From assembly GCF_027172205.1 (NCBI RefSeq), contig NC_070604.1, positions 15,828,023-15,892,022 of the forward strand: DNA of 64,000 nucleotides. The letters are read 5' to 3'. The number at the start of each line of letters is the position of its first letter. Positions within the stretch are counted from its first letter, which is position 1. This DNA is from Podarcis raffonei (taxonomy: Eukaryota; Chordata; Lepidosauria; Squamata; Lacertidae). Of this stretch, positions 40,530 through 50,978 are shown in pieces. A model generated the notes under the pieces. That model was not told the origin of the DNA. It saw nothing but the letters and a program-made list of their open reading frames with translations, and ran no database searches. Both the position numbers and the translations under genes were made by a program.

Positions 40530-41310
40530 TGGCAACCGACAACAGCTTCTCGCCGTTCAACCCAGCATCTGGAGACTGGGAAGCGTACGCCTCCCATTTC
40601 ACCTTCCTCCTAGAAGCCAAAGGGGTCACCGACGAAGAAGACGCCAAGAAGAGGGCAATATTCTTCAGCGTCTGAGGAGAGGAGACGTTTGAAATCGTCC
40701 GGGCTCTCCTTGCGCCTGAAGACGTCGCTACTGTTCCATACAAACAATAATGGAACAGCTGAAGGGGCACTTTTCGCCACAGCCCTCAGTGGTGGCTCGT
40801 CGAAATGCCTTCTACGCAAAGCGGCAAGCCCCTGGGGAAACCATAACTGGGTTTGTGACCTCTCTCCGCCAAGCCGCCCGGTTCTGCAACTTCTCAGAGC
40901 TGGAGAACATGCTTCGGGACCGCCTCGTCGGTGGCCTGAAGGATGAGAAGCTGCAACGACGCCTCTACGCTAAGAAGGACCTAAAGTTCCAGGTCGCTCT
41001 GGAGGAGGCCCTGGCAACGGAAGCTGCTGAGAGGTCGACGCAAGAGGCACGGCCGAGCCTGCCATCCCAACTGAGGGTCCACCACGAAGACCTCACCGAC
41101 GACTCAGGATCCAACAGGGAGGAGGTGCACCGAGTACAGCAGCGCACTCAAGCAGCCCACATACCACAGCTGCCTCGACGAGAAGGAGGGAACTGCGCAA
41201 GCTGTGGAGAAAGTCACGAAAGGAGGACCTGCCGTTTCCGCAACGCAGAGTGCAGGCAGTGCAGAAAATCGGGACACATCGCCCGGGTGTGTCGGGCTCG
41301 GCCCACCTGA
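40530..41310 (+). mobile_element. gag-like region of the LTR element
   Basis: Capsid-type sequence followed by two CCHC-like knuckles (CASCGESHERRTC and CRQCRKSGHIARVC). Typical of Ty3/Gypsy gag; described as part of a fossil. Confidence 0.8.
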
Positions 41311-41399
41311 CGCCAGGCATCAGATGACCAATCCAAGAGCACCAGGTCCCGGGGCCCAACACACCAAGGCAACTCGACGGAGCTCACGGACTTCCAGGT

Positions 41400-44010
41400 A
41401 TACCAGTTGCCCCACCCCAACGTAGAGAAAATTTATGTCAAGGTACAGATAGAGGGGGCCCCATGCCGCATGGATCTTGACACGGGTTCAACTCTATCCA
41501 TAATCTCGGCAAAGACCTTAAGAAAACTGTGTCCTACAGGGGGTCCCAAACTCAGGCCGGCCCCATTCACCCTCCGGGACTTCCAGAAACGTAAGGTCCC
41601 CACAATGGGGGTGGGGACCTTCAGGGTGCAATACCGAGGGCAGACGCGGCAACTGGACTTGCTTGTGGTCAAGGGCCCCTACATTAGCTTACTGGGATTG
41701 GCATGGTTTGGACCACTGGGGCTAGCCGTCACCGGGGTGAACCACACTAGCTTACAAGTGGACGTGGACGCCATATGCAAGGAATTTCCGGGGGTTTTTG
41801 ATGGGAAATTGGGACAGTATACGGCCCCCCCATTGCTCTACAGCTTGACCCCGCAGTACGACTGGTCAGGCTCAAGGCCCACCGGGTCCCGTTCGCCCTG
41901 AAACCCTGTATAGATGAGGATTTGGACCGGCTCGTGGAGCAAGGAGTGCTGGAGCCAGTGCCTAATGCCCCCTGGGAAACCCCAATCATCACACCCGTCA
42001 AGCCTAATGGTTCGGTCCGCATCTGTGCAGACTACAAATGTACCATAAACAAGGCCCTCACGGCCCATGCATACCCAGTGCCAGTGGTCAGCCATGTCCT
42101 TGCCACCCTGGCTGGGTCGAAAATTTTTGGCAAGCTGGACTTGGCCCAAGCATATCAACAGCTGCCAGTAGATGAGGCCACAGCAGAGGCACAGACGATT
42201 GTGACGCACAGAGGAGCGTTCAAGGTAAAGCGGCTGCAATTCGGTGTCAGTGTGGCACCAGGCATATTCCAGAATCTAATGGACTCGCTCCTTAAAGGGA
42301 TTCCTGGCGTCACCCCCTTCTTCAATGATGTGTTGATTGCCGGGCCCACACCAGAGGAGTTTGAGGACCGCCTCCGCACCGTTCTGCACCATTTCCAGAC
42401 TGCGGGTCTCAAGGTGAAGCGGGAAAAATGTCTACTAGGAGTGCCTCAGGTGGACTTTCTGGGATTTATGGTGGACACAGAAGGGGTCCACCCGACTGGG
42501 GACAAGGTACGGGCCATTTGTGATGCCCCAGCGCCCAAGAACAAGACTGAACTTCAGGCCTTCTTGGGACTATTGAACTTTTACCATTCCTTCCTTCCCC
42601 ACAAGGCGGCGGTAGCGGAGCCCCTACACAGACTCCTGGACAAGCGGGCCCCTTGGGTGTGGGGCCAGCGCCAGGAGGCCGCATTCCAGGCAGTCAAGGA
42701 CTTACTTGTCTCAAACTCGGTCTTGGCACACTTCGACGAGAGGCTGCCGGTGGTGCTAGCATGCGACGCCTCGCCCTATGGAATTGGCGCTGTCCTGGGA
42801 CACCAACTCCCGGATGGAAGAGAGGTACCAGTGGCATACCTTTCCCAGACACTCAACGCAACCGAGCGGAACTACTCGCAAATCGACAAGGAGGGTCTGG
42901 CAATCGTGAAGGGAGTAAAAAAATTCCATGATTTCTTGTACGGGCGGCCCTTCACCGTGGTGACTGACCACAAGCTGTTGCTTGGCTTGTTTGCCCCTGA
43001 AAAGCAGACCCCCCAAGTGCTGTCTCCTCGCGTCCTCAGGTGGTCAATTTTCCTTGCCAGCTACCAGTATGCACTGATTCACCATCCTGGGAAGGCGATG
43101 GGCCATGCGGACGCCCTCAGCAGGCTACCACTACCAGAAACAGGCCCCGACCCAGTACCTGCACAAGAGGTTATGAGCCTGGAGCTGCTTCCCGACCGCC
43201 CCATTCAGGCACAAGAAGTTGCACACCATTCCAAGAAAGATAGGGTCATCTCCCGGGTCCTGGACTGGGTGTGGAGGGGATGGCCCAGCAGCAGCCCCGG
43301 GCCAGAATTCGCCGGCTACACAACCCGCAAACATGAACTGTCGGCCCACAAGGGGTGCCTGTTATGGGGAAGCAGGGTCGTTGTTCCCCAGCCCCTCCGC
43401 AAAAGGGTCCTCACAGCCCTACACGAGACACACCCAGGGGTAGTAAGAATGAAGGCCCCTGCCAGGAGTTATGTGTGGTGGCCAGGGATCGATGGAGAGA
43501 TAGAGGCCTGGGTCAAACACTGCCAGGCCTGCCAAGAATCCCGCCCAGATCCCCCAAGGGCCCCAGTCCAGTCCTGGGAGTCTGCCCGAGCACCATGGTC
43601 ACGCCTGCATGTGGACTTCGCTGGCCCCTTTCAGGGGAAAACATTCTTCATAGTGGTGGACTCCTACACCAAATGGCTGGAAGTCGCACTGGTACCATCC
43701 ACTTCTACGTCCGCAGGCATCCGGGTACTACGCAGGCTGTTTGCAACCCACGGGCTCCCTGACACTCTCGTCTCAGACAACAGGACTGCCTTCACGTCAG
43801 GAGAATTCCAAACCTTCACAGCGCAGAACGCCATCCGCCACATCCGTTCGACGCCATTCCACCCTGCCACCAATGGCCAAGCAGAACGCATGGTGCAGAC
43901 CACCAAGGACACCCTTCGCCGCATGACGCAAGGGGATTGGGAGTACCGCCTTGCCACATTCCTTCTAGCACAGCACCCCCAGCTCAACGACTGGCCGGAG
44001 CCCCGCTGAA
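41400..44010 (+). mobile_element. pol-like region of the LTR element
   Basis: An aspartic protease motif (DTGSTLSIISA) is followed by reverse transcriptase, RNase H (LACDASPYGIGAVLGHQL) and an integrase core (HPGVVRMKAPARSYVWWPGI, then STPFHPATNGQAERM). The order protease, RT, RNase H, integrase marks Ty3/Gypsy and excludes Copia. Confidence 0.88.
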
Positions 44011-44608
44011 CTACTAATGGGTCGGCGCCTTGCAATCAGATTGGACCGCCTTCACCCCGATAGAGCTCAGGATGAGGTAGTGGTGGGGGAAGGCAAGAAC
44101 CCCCGGACCTTCGAGGCTCAGGACCCAGTGTACGCAAAGAATTTTGGGGCAGGCCCAGCATGGGTACCCGCCACAGTCACCAGGGTCACTGGCCCCGTGT
44201 CGTACGAGGTGCTAACAGATGGGGGGCAATGCTGGCGCCGCCACTGCGACCAGATACGGCGACAATTCCCGGGAGAAAACCAGGAGGAGGAAAGGGCAGA
44301 GGAGTCCCAAGGGAACAGAGGGGCAGTGAGGCCCATAGAGCACAAGGGGCCAGCAGGAGAGGCAGAATCAGTAAATACAGAGAGGACCTGCGAGGCCGAA
44401 AGGACACCGGAACCAGAACCACGACTGAGCGAGCCGGTTGCGCCAGACCAAACAGCCCCATCACAGCCAGCATCCTTGGAACATGAGCCAGAACCTGAAC
44501 CCCGGACCAGGGAACACCCCAGGCCGCAACGCACACGTAGGCCGCCGGCGTACCTTGAGGACTATGAATGCGACCTCCCGGGCAGGACTGGAACTTAGAG
44601 GGGAGGGG

Positions 44609-44939
44609 TGTTATGTACTGAGTTGAATAGGATCCAAAAGGCAGCAGTCTGATTGGTCCTAGAACAATAGGATCCAAAAGGCAGCAGTCTGATTGGTCCT
44701 AGAACAATGCAGCAGTATGATTGGTTGGTAGGAACTACCCAATCATGCTCCAGATAGAAGTGAATCCACAACCTGATTGGCTTACAGTAGAATTCCGGAA
44801 TTAGCCAATCATGTGCAGCCCATTGTGTAGATAATGTATATAAAGCAGGTACTTTGAGGGGACATTCATTCATTCCTCCTCACCACTATGAGCTGAATAA
44901 AGAGCATGAAATCACTTTGCGACTCTTGAGTATATTTCA
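44609..44939 (+). repeat. Right LTR (331 bp), two fewer tandem units
   Basis: Same ends and signals as the left LTR, but only two 40-bp units, which explains the 79-bp length difference. Confidence 0.92.
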
Positions 44940-44982
44940 AATGGTTTTTAAGGTAAATTATAAATTTTCCCGAGAGCTCCTT

Positions 44983-45100
44983 TATGTCTTGAGGATAGCT
45001 GGCAATAAAGTTCACCAGCTGCTGTTCTATCTGCATGCATGACTTATAAGCGGTTACAATTCACCAGCAAAGCAACTCCGAGTCAACTCAGTGGTCCCAG
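44983..45100. other. Intron 1 or promoter-proximal DNA
   Basis: Short unassigned link between the L1 fragment and the CpG-rich block. Confidence 0.4.
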
Positions 45101-45412
45101 CCTGAATGAGAGCAGCTTACCACCGAGCGCATGAAGAGTTCTACGCGCCTGTGATGAAGTCCGCAATAGCCTTTGCTTGTCAATCAATCTGTTCGGTCCT
45201 TTTAAAGGCGCTGGGCTCTTTGGGCTGCAACACCATTCGTAACGAAAGGCTCTCCGAGATTCCTTTTTCTAAACAGAAGCACTAAGGGATTACATCACCC
45301 CCCAGAAACAATGACCACTATTGGCCAGATCTGCCTGGATTTCGCCCTCTCCTCCTTTTTCTTTCTCTTTTCCTTTTTCTCCTTTTAACCTGCCGCGACT
45401 CCAGCAGCTTAC

Positions 45413-45640
45413 CTGCAAGCTTTGCTGACGCTCCAGGAGAGCTGGAGGAGACCAGAGGAAAGCAGCCGCCCAGACGCCTCGTAGATGGGCATGACTCTTC
45501 CCCGCTTCCTCCGCGGGCTGATGGCAAGAGAGCAGGAGTGGTTCCTTGGGCGGGTGGCAGCGTCCGCGAGAACGAGCGTGTCCCCGGAGCACCCAGCGGG
45601 AGGAGGGGATTGTTAGACGGGAGCTCCTATAGCAACGGAA
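45413..45640 (-). other. ANKEF1: Probable ANKEF1 non-coding exon 1 (5'UTR); upper edge uncertain
   Basis: On the minus strand a near-consensus donor (TTGCAG then GTAAGC) closes a GC-rich stretch at 45413. The start site is not visible; 45640 marks the X-box as a likely upper limit. Splicing to 36264 leaves an upstream ORF (ATG about 45494) of 31 codons, starting MPIYEASGRL, which would end before the main ATG. Inference from sequence alone. Confidence 0.55.
45623..45636. promoter_or_regulatory. RFX-type X-box match in the ANKEF1 promoter
   Basis: The 14-mer GCTCCTATAGCAAC fits RYYNYY-N2-RRNRAC, the X-box bound by RFX factors that drive ciliary genes. The AGCAAC half is strong and the GCTCCT half weaker. 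The position just upstream of the likely exon 1 suits ANKEF1 as a ciliary or flagellar gene. A single short motif can arise by chance. Confidence 0.45.
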
Positions 45641-45837
45641 CCAGGGAGAGGAAGCGCGCCGGCGCGCGTAACAATGGCAAGCCGGCTCCCAGCCTCGCTG
45701 CGCAAAGCGGAGCGCAAGAGCCAAGCACACCCCACTCCCCAAATCACGTGGAAGGGGAGATGCAACGGAGAGGAGCCCGAAGGGCAGAGACAAGGCTATC
45801 AGTTTGCGAACACGTCTAGAATCAGAGCCTTGCAAGG

Positions 45838-46400
45838 GACCCCGCGAGCCATCGAGTCCGACCGCCTGCAATGCAGGAATCTCAACTAAAAATAAAAAAT
45901 AAAAAAGGTAAAAAGGTAAAGGACCCCTGGAAGGTTAAGGTTAACTATGGGGTTGTGGTGCTCATCTCACTTTCAGGCCAAGGGATCCGGCGTTTCTCCA
46001 CAGACAGCTTTTCGGGTCATGTGGCCAGCATGACTAAATCGCTTCTGGTGCAACGGAACACAGAAACGCCGTTTACCTTCCTACGACACCTATTTATCAA
46101 CTTGCACTGGTGTGCTTTCGAACTGCTAGGTTGGCAGGAGCTGGGACAGAGCAACGGGAGCTCACCCCGTCGCGGGGTTTCGAACTGCCAACCTTCCGAT
46201 CGACAAGCCCAAGAGGCTCAGTGGTTTGGACCACAGTGCCACCCGTGTCCCTTAGCAATCTCAGCTAAAACAACCCTGACAGATGGCCATCTGCTTAAAA
46301 ACCTCCAAGACAGGCAAGTCCACTACCTTCCAAGGGAGTCGGTTCCACTGTCAAACAGCTCTTACCATCAGATCTCCCCACCCCATGTTGAGTCAGAATC
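45838..46400 (-). mobile_element. CR1-like LINE fragment split by a Sauria SINE
   Basis: CCTGCAATGCAGGAATCTCA on the left and GGCCATCTGCTTAAAAACCT, then GGTTCCACTGTCAAACAGCT, on the right are parts of one common squamate CR1-type sequence. The SINE at 45903-46253 lies between. Confidence 0.65.
45903..46253 (-). mobile_element. Sauria SINE with target duplication
   Basis: Reverse copy; flanks AATCTCAACTAAAA and AATCTCAGCTAAAA are a near-perfect target duplication. Confidence 0.92.
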
Positions 46401-46412
46401 TCCTTTCTTGTA

Positions 46413-46616
46413 CAGTGGTACCTCAGGTTAAGAACTTAATTCGTTCTGGAGATCCGTTCTTAACCTGAAACTGTTCTTAACCTGAAGCACCACTTTAGCT
46501 AATGGGGCCTGCTGCGCTGCTGCTGCACGATTTCTGTTCTCATCGTGAAGCAAAGTTCTTAACCTGAGGTAATATTTCTGGGTTAGCGGAGTCTGTTACC
46601 TGAAGTGTATGTAACT
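46413..46616 (+). mobile_element. Tigger-type MITE, right tip lost
   Basis: Matches the 7573 family up to GTGTATGTAAC; the right terminal repeat is missing. Confidence 0.83.
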
Positions 46617-46619
46617 CCA

Positions 46620-47400
46620 AGTGTTTGGAGGGAGACCTTTGCTTCTGCTCCTCCTTCTGTTAGTCATCTCAGTGTAGTGATTTGTTGATGTGTGTGTTCT
46701 TTACAGATTGTGTTAATTTACCTCTTTGATCTAGTTGAAAACTGACTGGCAGCACATGCAAATTACCTAAATAAATTAAATAAACCAATGTAGGCATCTT
46801 GTGATATCAACAGACTGTTGCACACTGCCATGCTCAGCCATCAATATTACCTGATGGCCCATATTACAGTTGTCAGGTGTCCTGTTTCTCCAGGACAACA
46901 TCCTCTTTTTCAGGGGTAAAATGTGAGACAAAATGCATTTATTTGCTTTGAATAGTTGTCACAGTGTCCTCTTTTTTGCTCTTCAAAGTATGGCAACCCT
47001 ACCATGGTATTTCTTCTCCCCCACCCCCCCAAGACTTGCGTTGGAAACGTTCAGGTTCAGTATTTTAAGAATGACGAAGATAGAGCAATGTTACTTAATG
47101 TGGACCGTTGGTATCAATTCTGTATTGGCTGACCAGTTCAACTGTGGTGGAAATGCACCAGACTTCAGTACAACTCATTTGCTGCTGTGACATGTTTGTC
47201 TTCCTCGTGTGCCAATAATGCATTGCAGGCCCTTACTTAAGCTTTTAGGACAGATGCGAAACAATAGCCTCTCAAGTGAGTAGTCCAGCTCGTCTTTCTT
47301 ATGTTCGAGGCTAGTGAATTATTCATCCATACACCATCGTGCATAAGCAGCAAACCAAAAGGAGTGCTCTCCGCCCTCCACCTTGCTGGTTAAAAATGAT
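46620..47400. other. No gene or clear repeat seen
   Basis: Unassigned 5' flank of ANKEF1. Confidence 0.45.
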
Positions 47401-47405
47401 GTGTA

Positions 47406-47663
47406 CAGTGGTACCTCTGGTTAAGTACTTAATTCATTCCGGAGGTCCGTTCTTAACCTGAAACTGTTCTTAACCTGAAGCACCACTTTAGCTAATGGGG
47501 CCTCCTGCTGCTGCCGCGCTGCCGGAGCACGATTTCTGTTCTCATCCTGAAGCAAAGTTCTTAACCCGAGGTACTATTTCTGGGTTAGTGGAGTCTGTAA
47601 CCTGAAGTGTATGTAACCTGAAGCGTATGTAACCTGAAGCGTATGTAACGCGAGGTACCACTG
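47406..47663 (+). mobile_element. Tigger-type MITE, complete
   Basis: TA-flanked; the GTATGTAACCTGAAGC unit near the right end occurs in an extra copy relative to 7573. Confidence 0.88.
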
Positions 47664-47837
47664 TACTAAATAGGAAGACAACTGGGAATGAAAATTGAGT
47701 CTCTCACAACTGTATTCCTGTCATTCTTGAGTTCTTGTTGTGCATCTTGTGAAACTATCAATGAATGGATCAGGAAATGCAAAGAAACATGCAAAGAAAC
47801 AGGAGAAATGGCATGTCTGCTACAAGTCTTGTTGGGG

Positions 47838-48088
47838 ATGTTGTTGGCACTGTGGTCTAAACCACTGGGCCTCTTGGGCTTGCTGATCAGAAGGTCGGCA
47901 GTTTCAATCCGCACGGCAGGGTGAGCTTCCGTTGCTGTGTCCCAGCTCCTGCCAACCTAGCAGTTCGAAAGCACACCAGTGCAAGTAGATAAATAGGTAC
48001 CGCTCCGGCGGGAAGGTAAATGGCGTTTCCGTGTGTTCTGGTTTCCATCATGGTGTTTTGTTGCACCAGAAGCGGTTTAGTCATGCTC
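47838..48088 (+). mobile_element. Sauria SINE, 3' truncated
   Basis: Head GGCACTGTGGTCTAAACCAC through GCGGTTTAGTCATGCTC; the tail is missing. Confidence 0.88.
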
Positions 48089-48089
48089 A

Positions 48090-49510
48090 GTGCCTTCTGA
48101 GCCTGAAACTATGTGTTCATTTCCCTGCCTCAAGGTCCAAAAATGCGCCTTGTATGGAGAGCAGAGGAAGGCTGTGAAAGCATCCAAGGCCCGAGGGAAG
48201 CATGTTTTCTCACTAGTGATTGGAACTGCAAGTCCCAGAGAATCTCCAGAGGGCATTTCCCTGAAAATACATACAGCATCAGCCATGGGAAAAGGAAAGG
48301 GGGGGGGGGGGAAATAGGCATCACTATGATTCTTAATTACTGGCCAGCTACTGAAGGACCTCTCTCAATGTACTTGCAGCAGTTAAGCATTAAAGGATAG
48401 TTTTTAGTGCTTTGTCTTGCTCATGAAAGCTTAATTAAATTGCTCACAGGTGCCTAGCAGACCTTTCATATCAATAACAGTACCTGGGAAGAGAGAATTG
48501 GCAGCAAGAACTCAGCCCTAGCCTCTAATCTGATCATATTATTCATGAATGATTTAAGAAAACAATAAAGTTAATGGCTTGTTAAAGAGCTTTAGTTAAG
48601 CGAGATAGGGATAGTTTGGTATTATTTTAGCTCTCTTTTTTTCTACCTATGTCGCCAGGTTAATATTTGGATTTTATCTGTCCTGAGCTTCAGTGTCACA
48701 GACCAGAGGACCCCTGGTTTGCCCGTGGTACCTGAGTCCATAGAAAAGGACATGGGGAAAACAAAAATTTGCTGTTGGAGACGGGAATCCCTGCTCAAAT
48801 TTGGTTTTTCTTCATGTGTATGTATGAAAGGTTTTTTTTTTAAAGGGTTAAAAGCAGGAACTTGCTGGGTGTGTCAGAGCCACTGAGCTAAGTCACTGTT
48901 GTAGTGTTTGCAAATGATCCACAGAGACTGGATTAGAAGGAACCAACTTAATTTAGCAGTGTGCTGCTGCCAAGCTATATACAAAACGGAAACCAATAAG
49001 CACTTCTTGGCTTCCTTTTCCCGCAGGTGTCATGCGGAACTGATTCCACCGCGTAACCATTTTTATATCACTTTTGTTCCTGATCCCATTACAACTGTTG
49101 CTTAGCGGAAGGGGTGAGGCAGCAGGGAGGTTGGTGCAGTGCAAACACCCTGGCAGGAGTGCCAAATTATGTTCTTAATTTCATGCACCACCCTGGAATC
49201 TTTGGGTGGAAAACGCTCAGTAAATGTTTGTTTATAGAAAGTGGCTTTGTACAAGGGCCCTATACCTTTTGCCTTACATCTTTCTACCCCATTCATTTCA
49301 GTGGAAAAGAAACACCATACAAAATGGTAGCAGTTGTGTGTGGCGGTGTGTGTGTAATAATCAATTATGATTAATTTGTGGACTGAAAGCAACAACAGCA
49401 GTGAATTCTTATTGTTTTCGCTGCATTGATTTTCAGTCCAGACATGGGACGAATAAGCAAACATCAGAATTTTCCACGCCTGTTTCTGCTGGAATTGCCC
49501 AGTATCCTTA
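48090..49510. other. No gene or clear repeat seen
   Basis: Unassigned DNA with a G run at 48300-48311. A 65-codon open frame at 48908-49105 has no recognised features. Confidence 0.45.
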
Positions 49511-49640
49511 TTTTCTTTTCTTTTTTATTATTTTTATTGAGTTTTATTAATACAAAAAGAGAAAAAGAAAAAGTACATTCTACCAAAACAAAAGCACACA
49601 AAAATACACTGTTATTTTCACAAACAAAAATCCTCCCCTC

Positions 49641-49790
49641 TCATTCCCCTCCCACCGCCACACCCCTCAACTTCCCTCTACCACACCACAACTTCCTTAT
49701 TTTTAAAATTCTAAGTCATTCCCCTCCCACCGCCACACCCCTCAACTTCCCTCTACCACACCACAACTTCCTTATTTTTAAAATTCTATG
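49641..49790 (+). repeat. Two tandem 75-bp copies inside the L1 3' region
   Basis: CATTCCCCTCCCACCGCCAC recurs with period 75; the copies are almost identical, so the duplication is recent. Confidence 0.95.
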
Positions 49791-49912
49791 TGATCCTTGC
49801 ACTCTTTAGATTTTGAATTTTTATCTCTTTATAACATTCCTAGAGAATGTCGTTCTTTCCGCTTTACTCCTTTAATCTAAACATATCAACATACGTATTC
49901 TTTTGGATCAAT

Positions 49913-50270
49913 AAAGATAAAAGTAAAGGGACCCCTGACCATTAGGTCCAGTTGCGGACAACTCTGGGGTTGCAGCGCTCATCTCGCTTTACTGGCTGAG
50001 GGAGCCAGCGTACAGCTTCCAGGTCATGTGGCCAGCATGACTGAGCCATTTCTGGTGAACCAGAGCAGTGCACGGAAACACCATTAACTTTCCCACCGGA
50101 GCACTACCTATTTATCTACTTGCACTTTGACGTGCTTTCGAACTGCTAGGTTGGCAGGAGCTGGGACCGAGCAACGGGAGCTCACCCGGTCTCGGGGAAT
50201 CGAACCGCTGACCTTCTGATTGGCAAGTCCTAGGCTCTGTGGTTTAACCCACAGTGCCACCCGCATCCCA
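49913..50270 (-). mobile_element. Sauria SINE, near full length
   Basis: Reverse copy from AAGTAAAGGGACCCCTGACC to CAGTGCCACCCGCATCCC. Confidence 0.92.
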
Positions 50271-50709
50271 CTTTGGAACAACATTTGTCCATATATTCTT
50301 CAAAGCATTGCCATTCTAGTCTAAGTTGTTGGTTTGTCTGCATTCTGATATAGGCAGTCAGCTTTGCCATTTCTATGAACTTGCTTAGTTTACACAGCCA
50401 ATCGTCTTTTAACGGTATTGCCTCACTCTTCCATTTGCTGGCAAAAGTTATCCTGGCAGCTGCTGTGGCATATAAGAAAATTCCTTTCTTTTTCTGTGGT
50501 ATATCTTTCCCCAATAAGCCTAATAAATATACCTCTGGTTTCTTTTGTATAGATGTTTTAAACATTTTTTTGAGTTCTTCATGAATCATATACCCCAGTA
50601 GGCCTTGGATTTTTCGCAGCTCCACCAGGTATGGAACAGTGTTCCTTCCACTTTTCCACATTTCCGGCATAAGTTGGATGTGAAAACAAGGGCTTACTTT
50701 TTCACCTGC

Positions 50710-50973
50710 TGTTAAGTTGTGGGTGAACATATCAGATGACACAGTGACTCTTCAAACAGCTCTTGTTTATTCACAGGCCAGAACAGAACTGGGCTAAAGG
50801 GTTCAGTCAACCTGCTTATATAGATCTCAACTAGAAGGCAACAGTAATAACTTTCTGTAACTATCCAATCACTGAATGTCACTTTCAATTCCTTATTTGC
50901 ATATGTGGACCTGAGTGAAAACTATCTACAGTATCCCCCTGATGGACCAGGGTGAGAACTTCAGTACATAACA
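50710..50973 (-). repeat. Solo LTR (264 bp), Ty3/Gypsy-like
   Basis: Perfect 5-bp duplications CCTGC (50705-50709 and 50974-50978) and ends TGTTA/TAACA. Read minus, it starts TGTTATGTACTGAAG and has TATATAAGCAGGT and an AATAAA, close to the LTR at 39994. No internal part remains, so it is a solo LTR fossil. Confidence 0.85.
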
Positions 50974-50978
50974 CCTGC

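Larger units (their letters stand above)
39994..44939 (+). mobile_element. Ty3/Gypsy LTR retrotransposon (nearly whole fossil)
   Basis: The element has a 5-bp target duplication AATGG (39989-39993 and 44940-44944). LTRs lie at 39994-40403 and 44609-44939. A primer-binding-type site begins near 40405, a gag-like region spans about 40530-41310 and a pol-like region about 41400-44010. A further C-terminal region runs to about 44598 and a purine tract precedes the right LTR. Recognisable parts, in order, are gag with CCHC knuckles, protease, reverse transcriptase, RNase H and integrase, the order of Ty3/Gypsy. It looks nearly whole, with a small number of interruptions. The LTRs differ by about 1% outside their tandem repeats, so insertion is fairly recent (a few million years at usual reptile rates; inference). 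Confidence 0.93.
39737..44969 (-). mobile_element. L1-like 3' fragment interrupted by the LTR element
   Basis: Pieces 39737-39993 and 44940-44969 belong together. AGAGCTCCTTTAT flanks both outer ends (about 39724-39736 and 44970-44982). The T-rich left side is the reversed A tail. The LTR element landed inside. Confidence 0.72.
45100..45860. promoter_or_regulatory. CpG-rich promoter block upstream of ANKEF1
   Basis: This is the only long stretch here, outside the LTR element and a MITE core, with dense CpG (CGCGCCGGCGCGCG near 45655). It lies just upstream of the ANKEF1 exon 1 donor. It contains an X-box, an E-box-like CACGTG near 45747 and no TATA box in a useful place. It could be bidirectional, since a well-contexted ATG (ACAATGGC) opens a plus-strand ORF at 45674. 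Confidence 0.6.
49515..50709 (-). mobile_element. L1 LINE fragment (ORF2 C-terminus plus 3' region)
   Basis: On the minus strand it codes KKPEVYLLGLLGKDIPQKKK, then GIFLYATAAARITFASKWKS and KLSKFIEMAKLTAYIRMQTN, the ORF2 end. The 3' region follows at 49515-49905. A Sauria SINE (49913-50270) lies inside, and a solo LTR abuts at 50710. Confidence 0.85.

Noticed and set aside
45290-45871. 193-codon minus-strand frame in the CpG block
   Set aside because: Long open frames are expected by chance in GC-rich DNA. It crosses the ANKEF1 promoter and exon 1 donor and has no family features.
49641-49790. Satellite array
   Set aside because: There are only two units, so it is a local tandem duplication.
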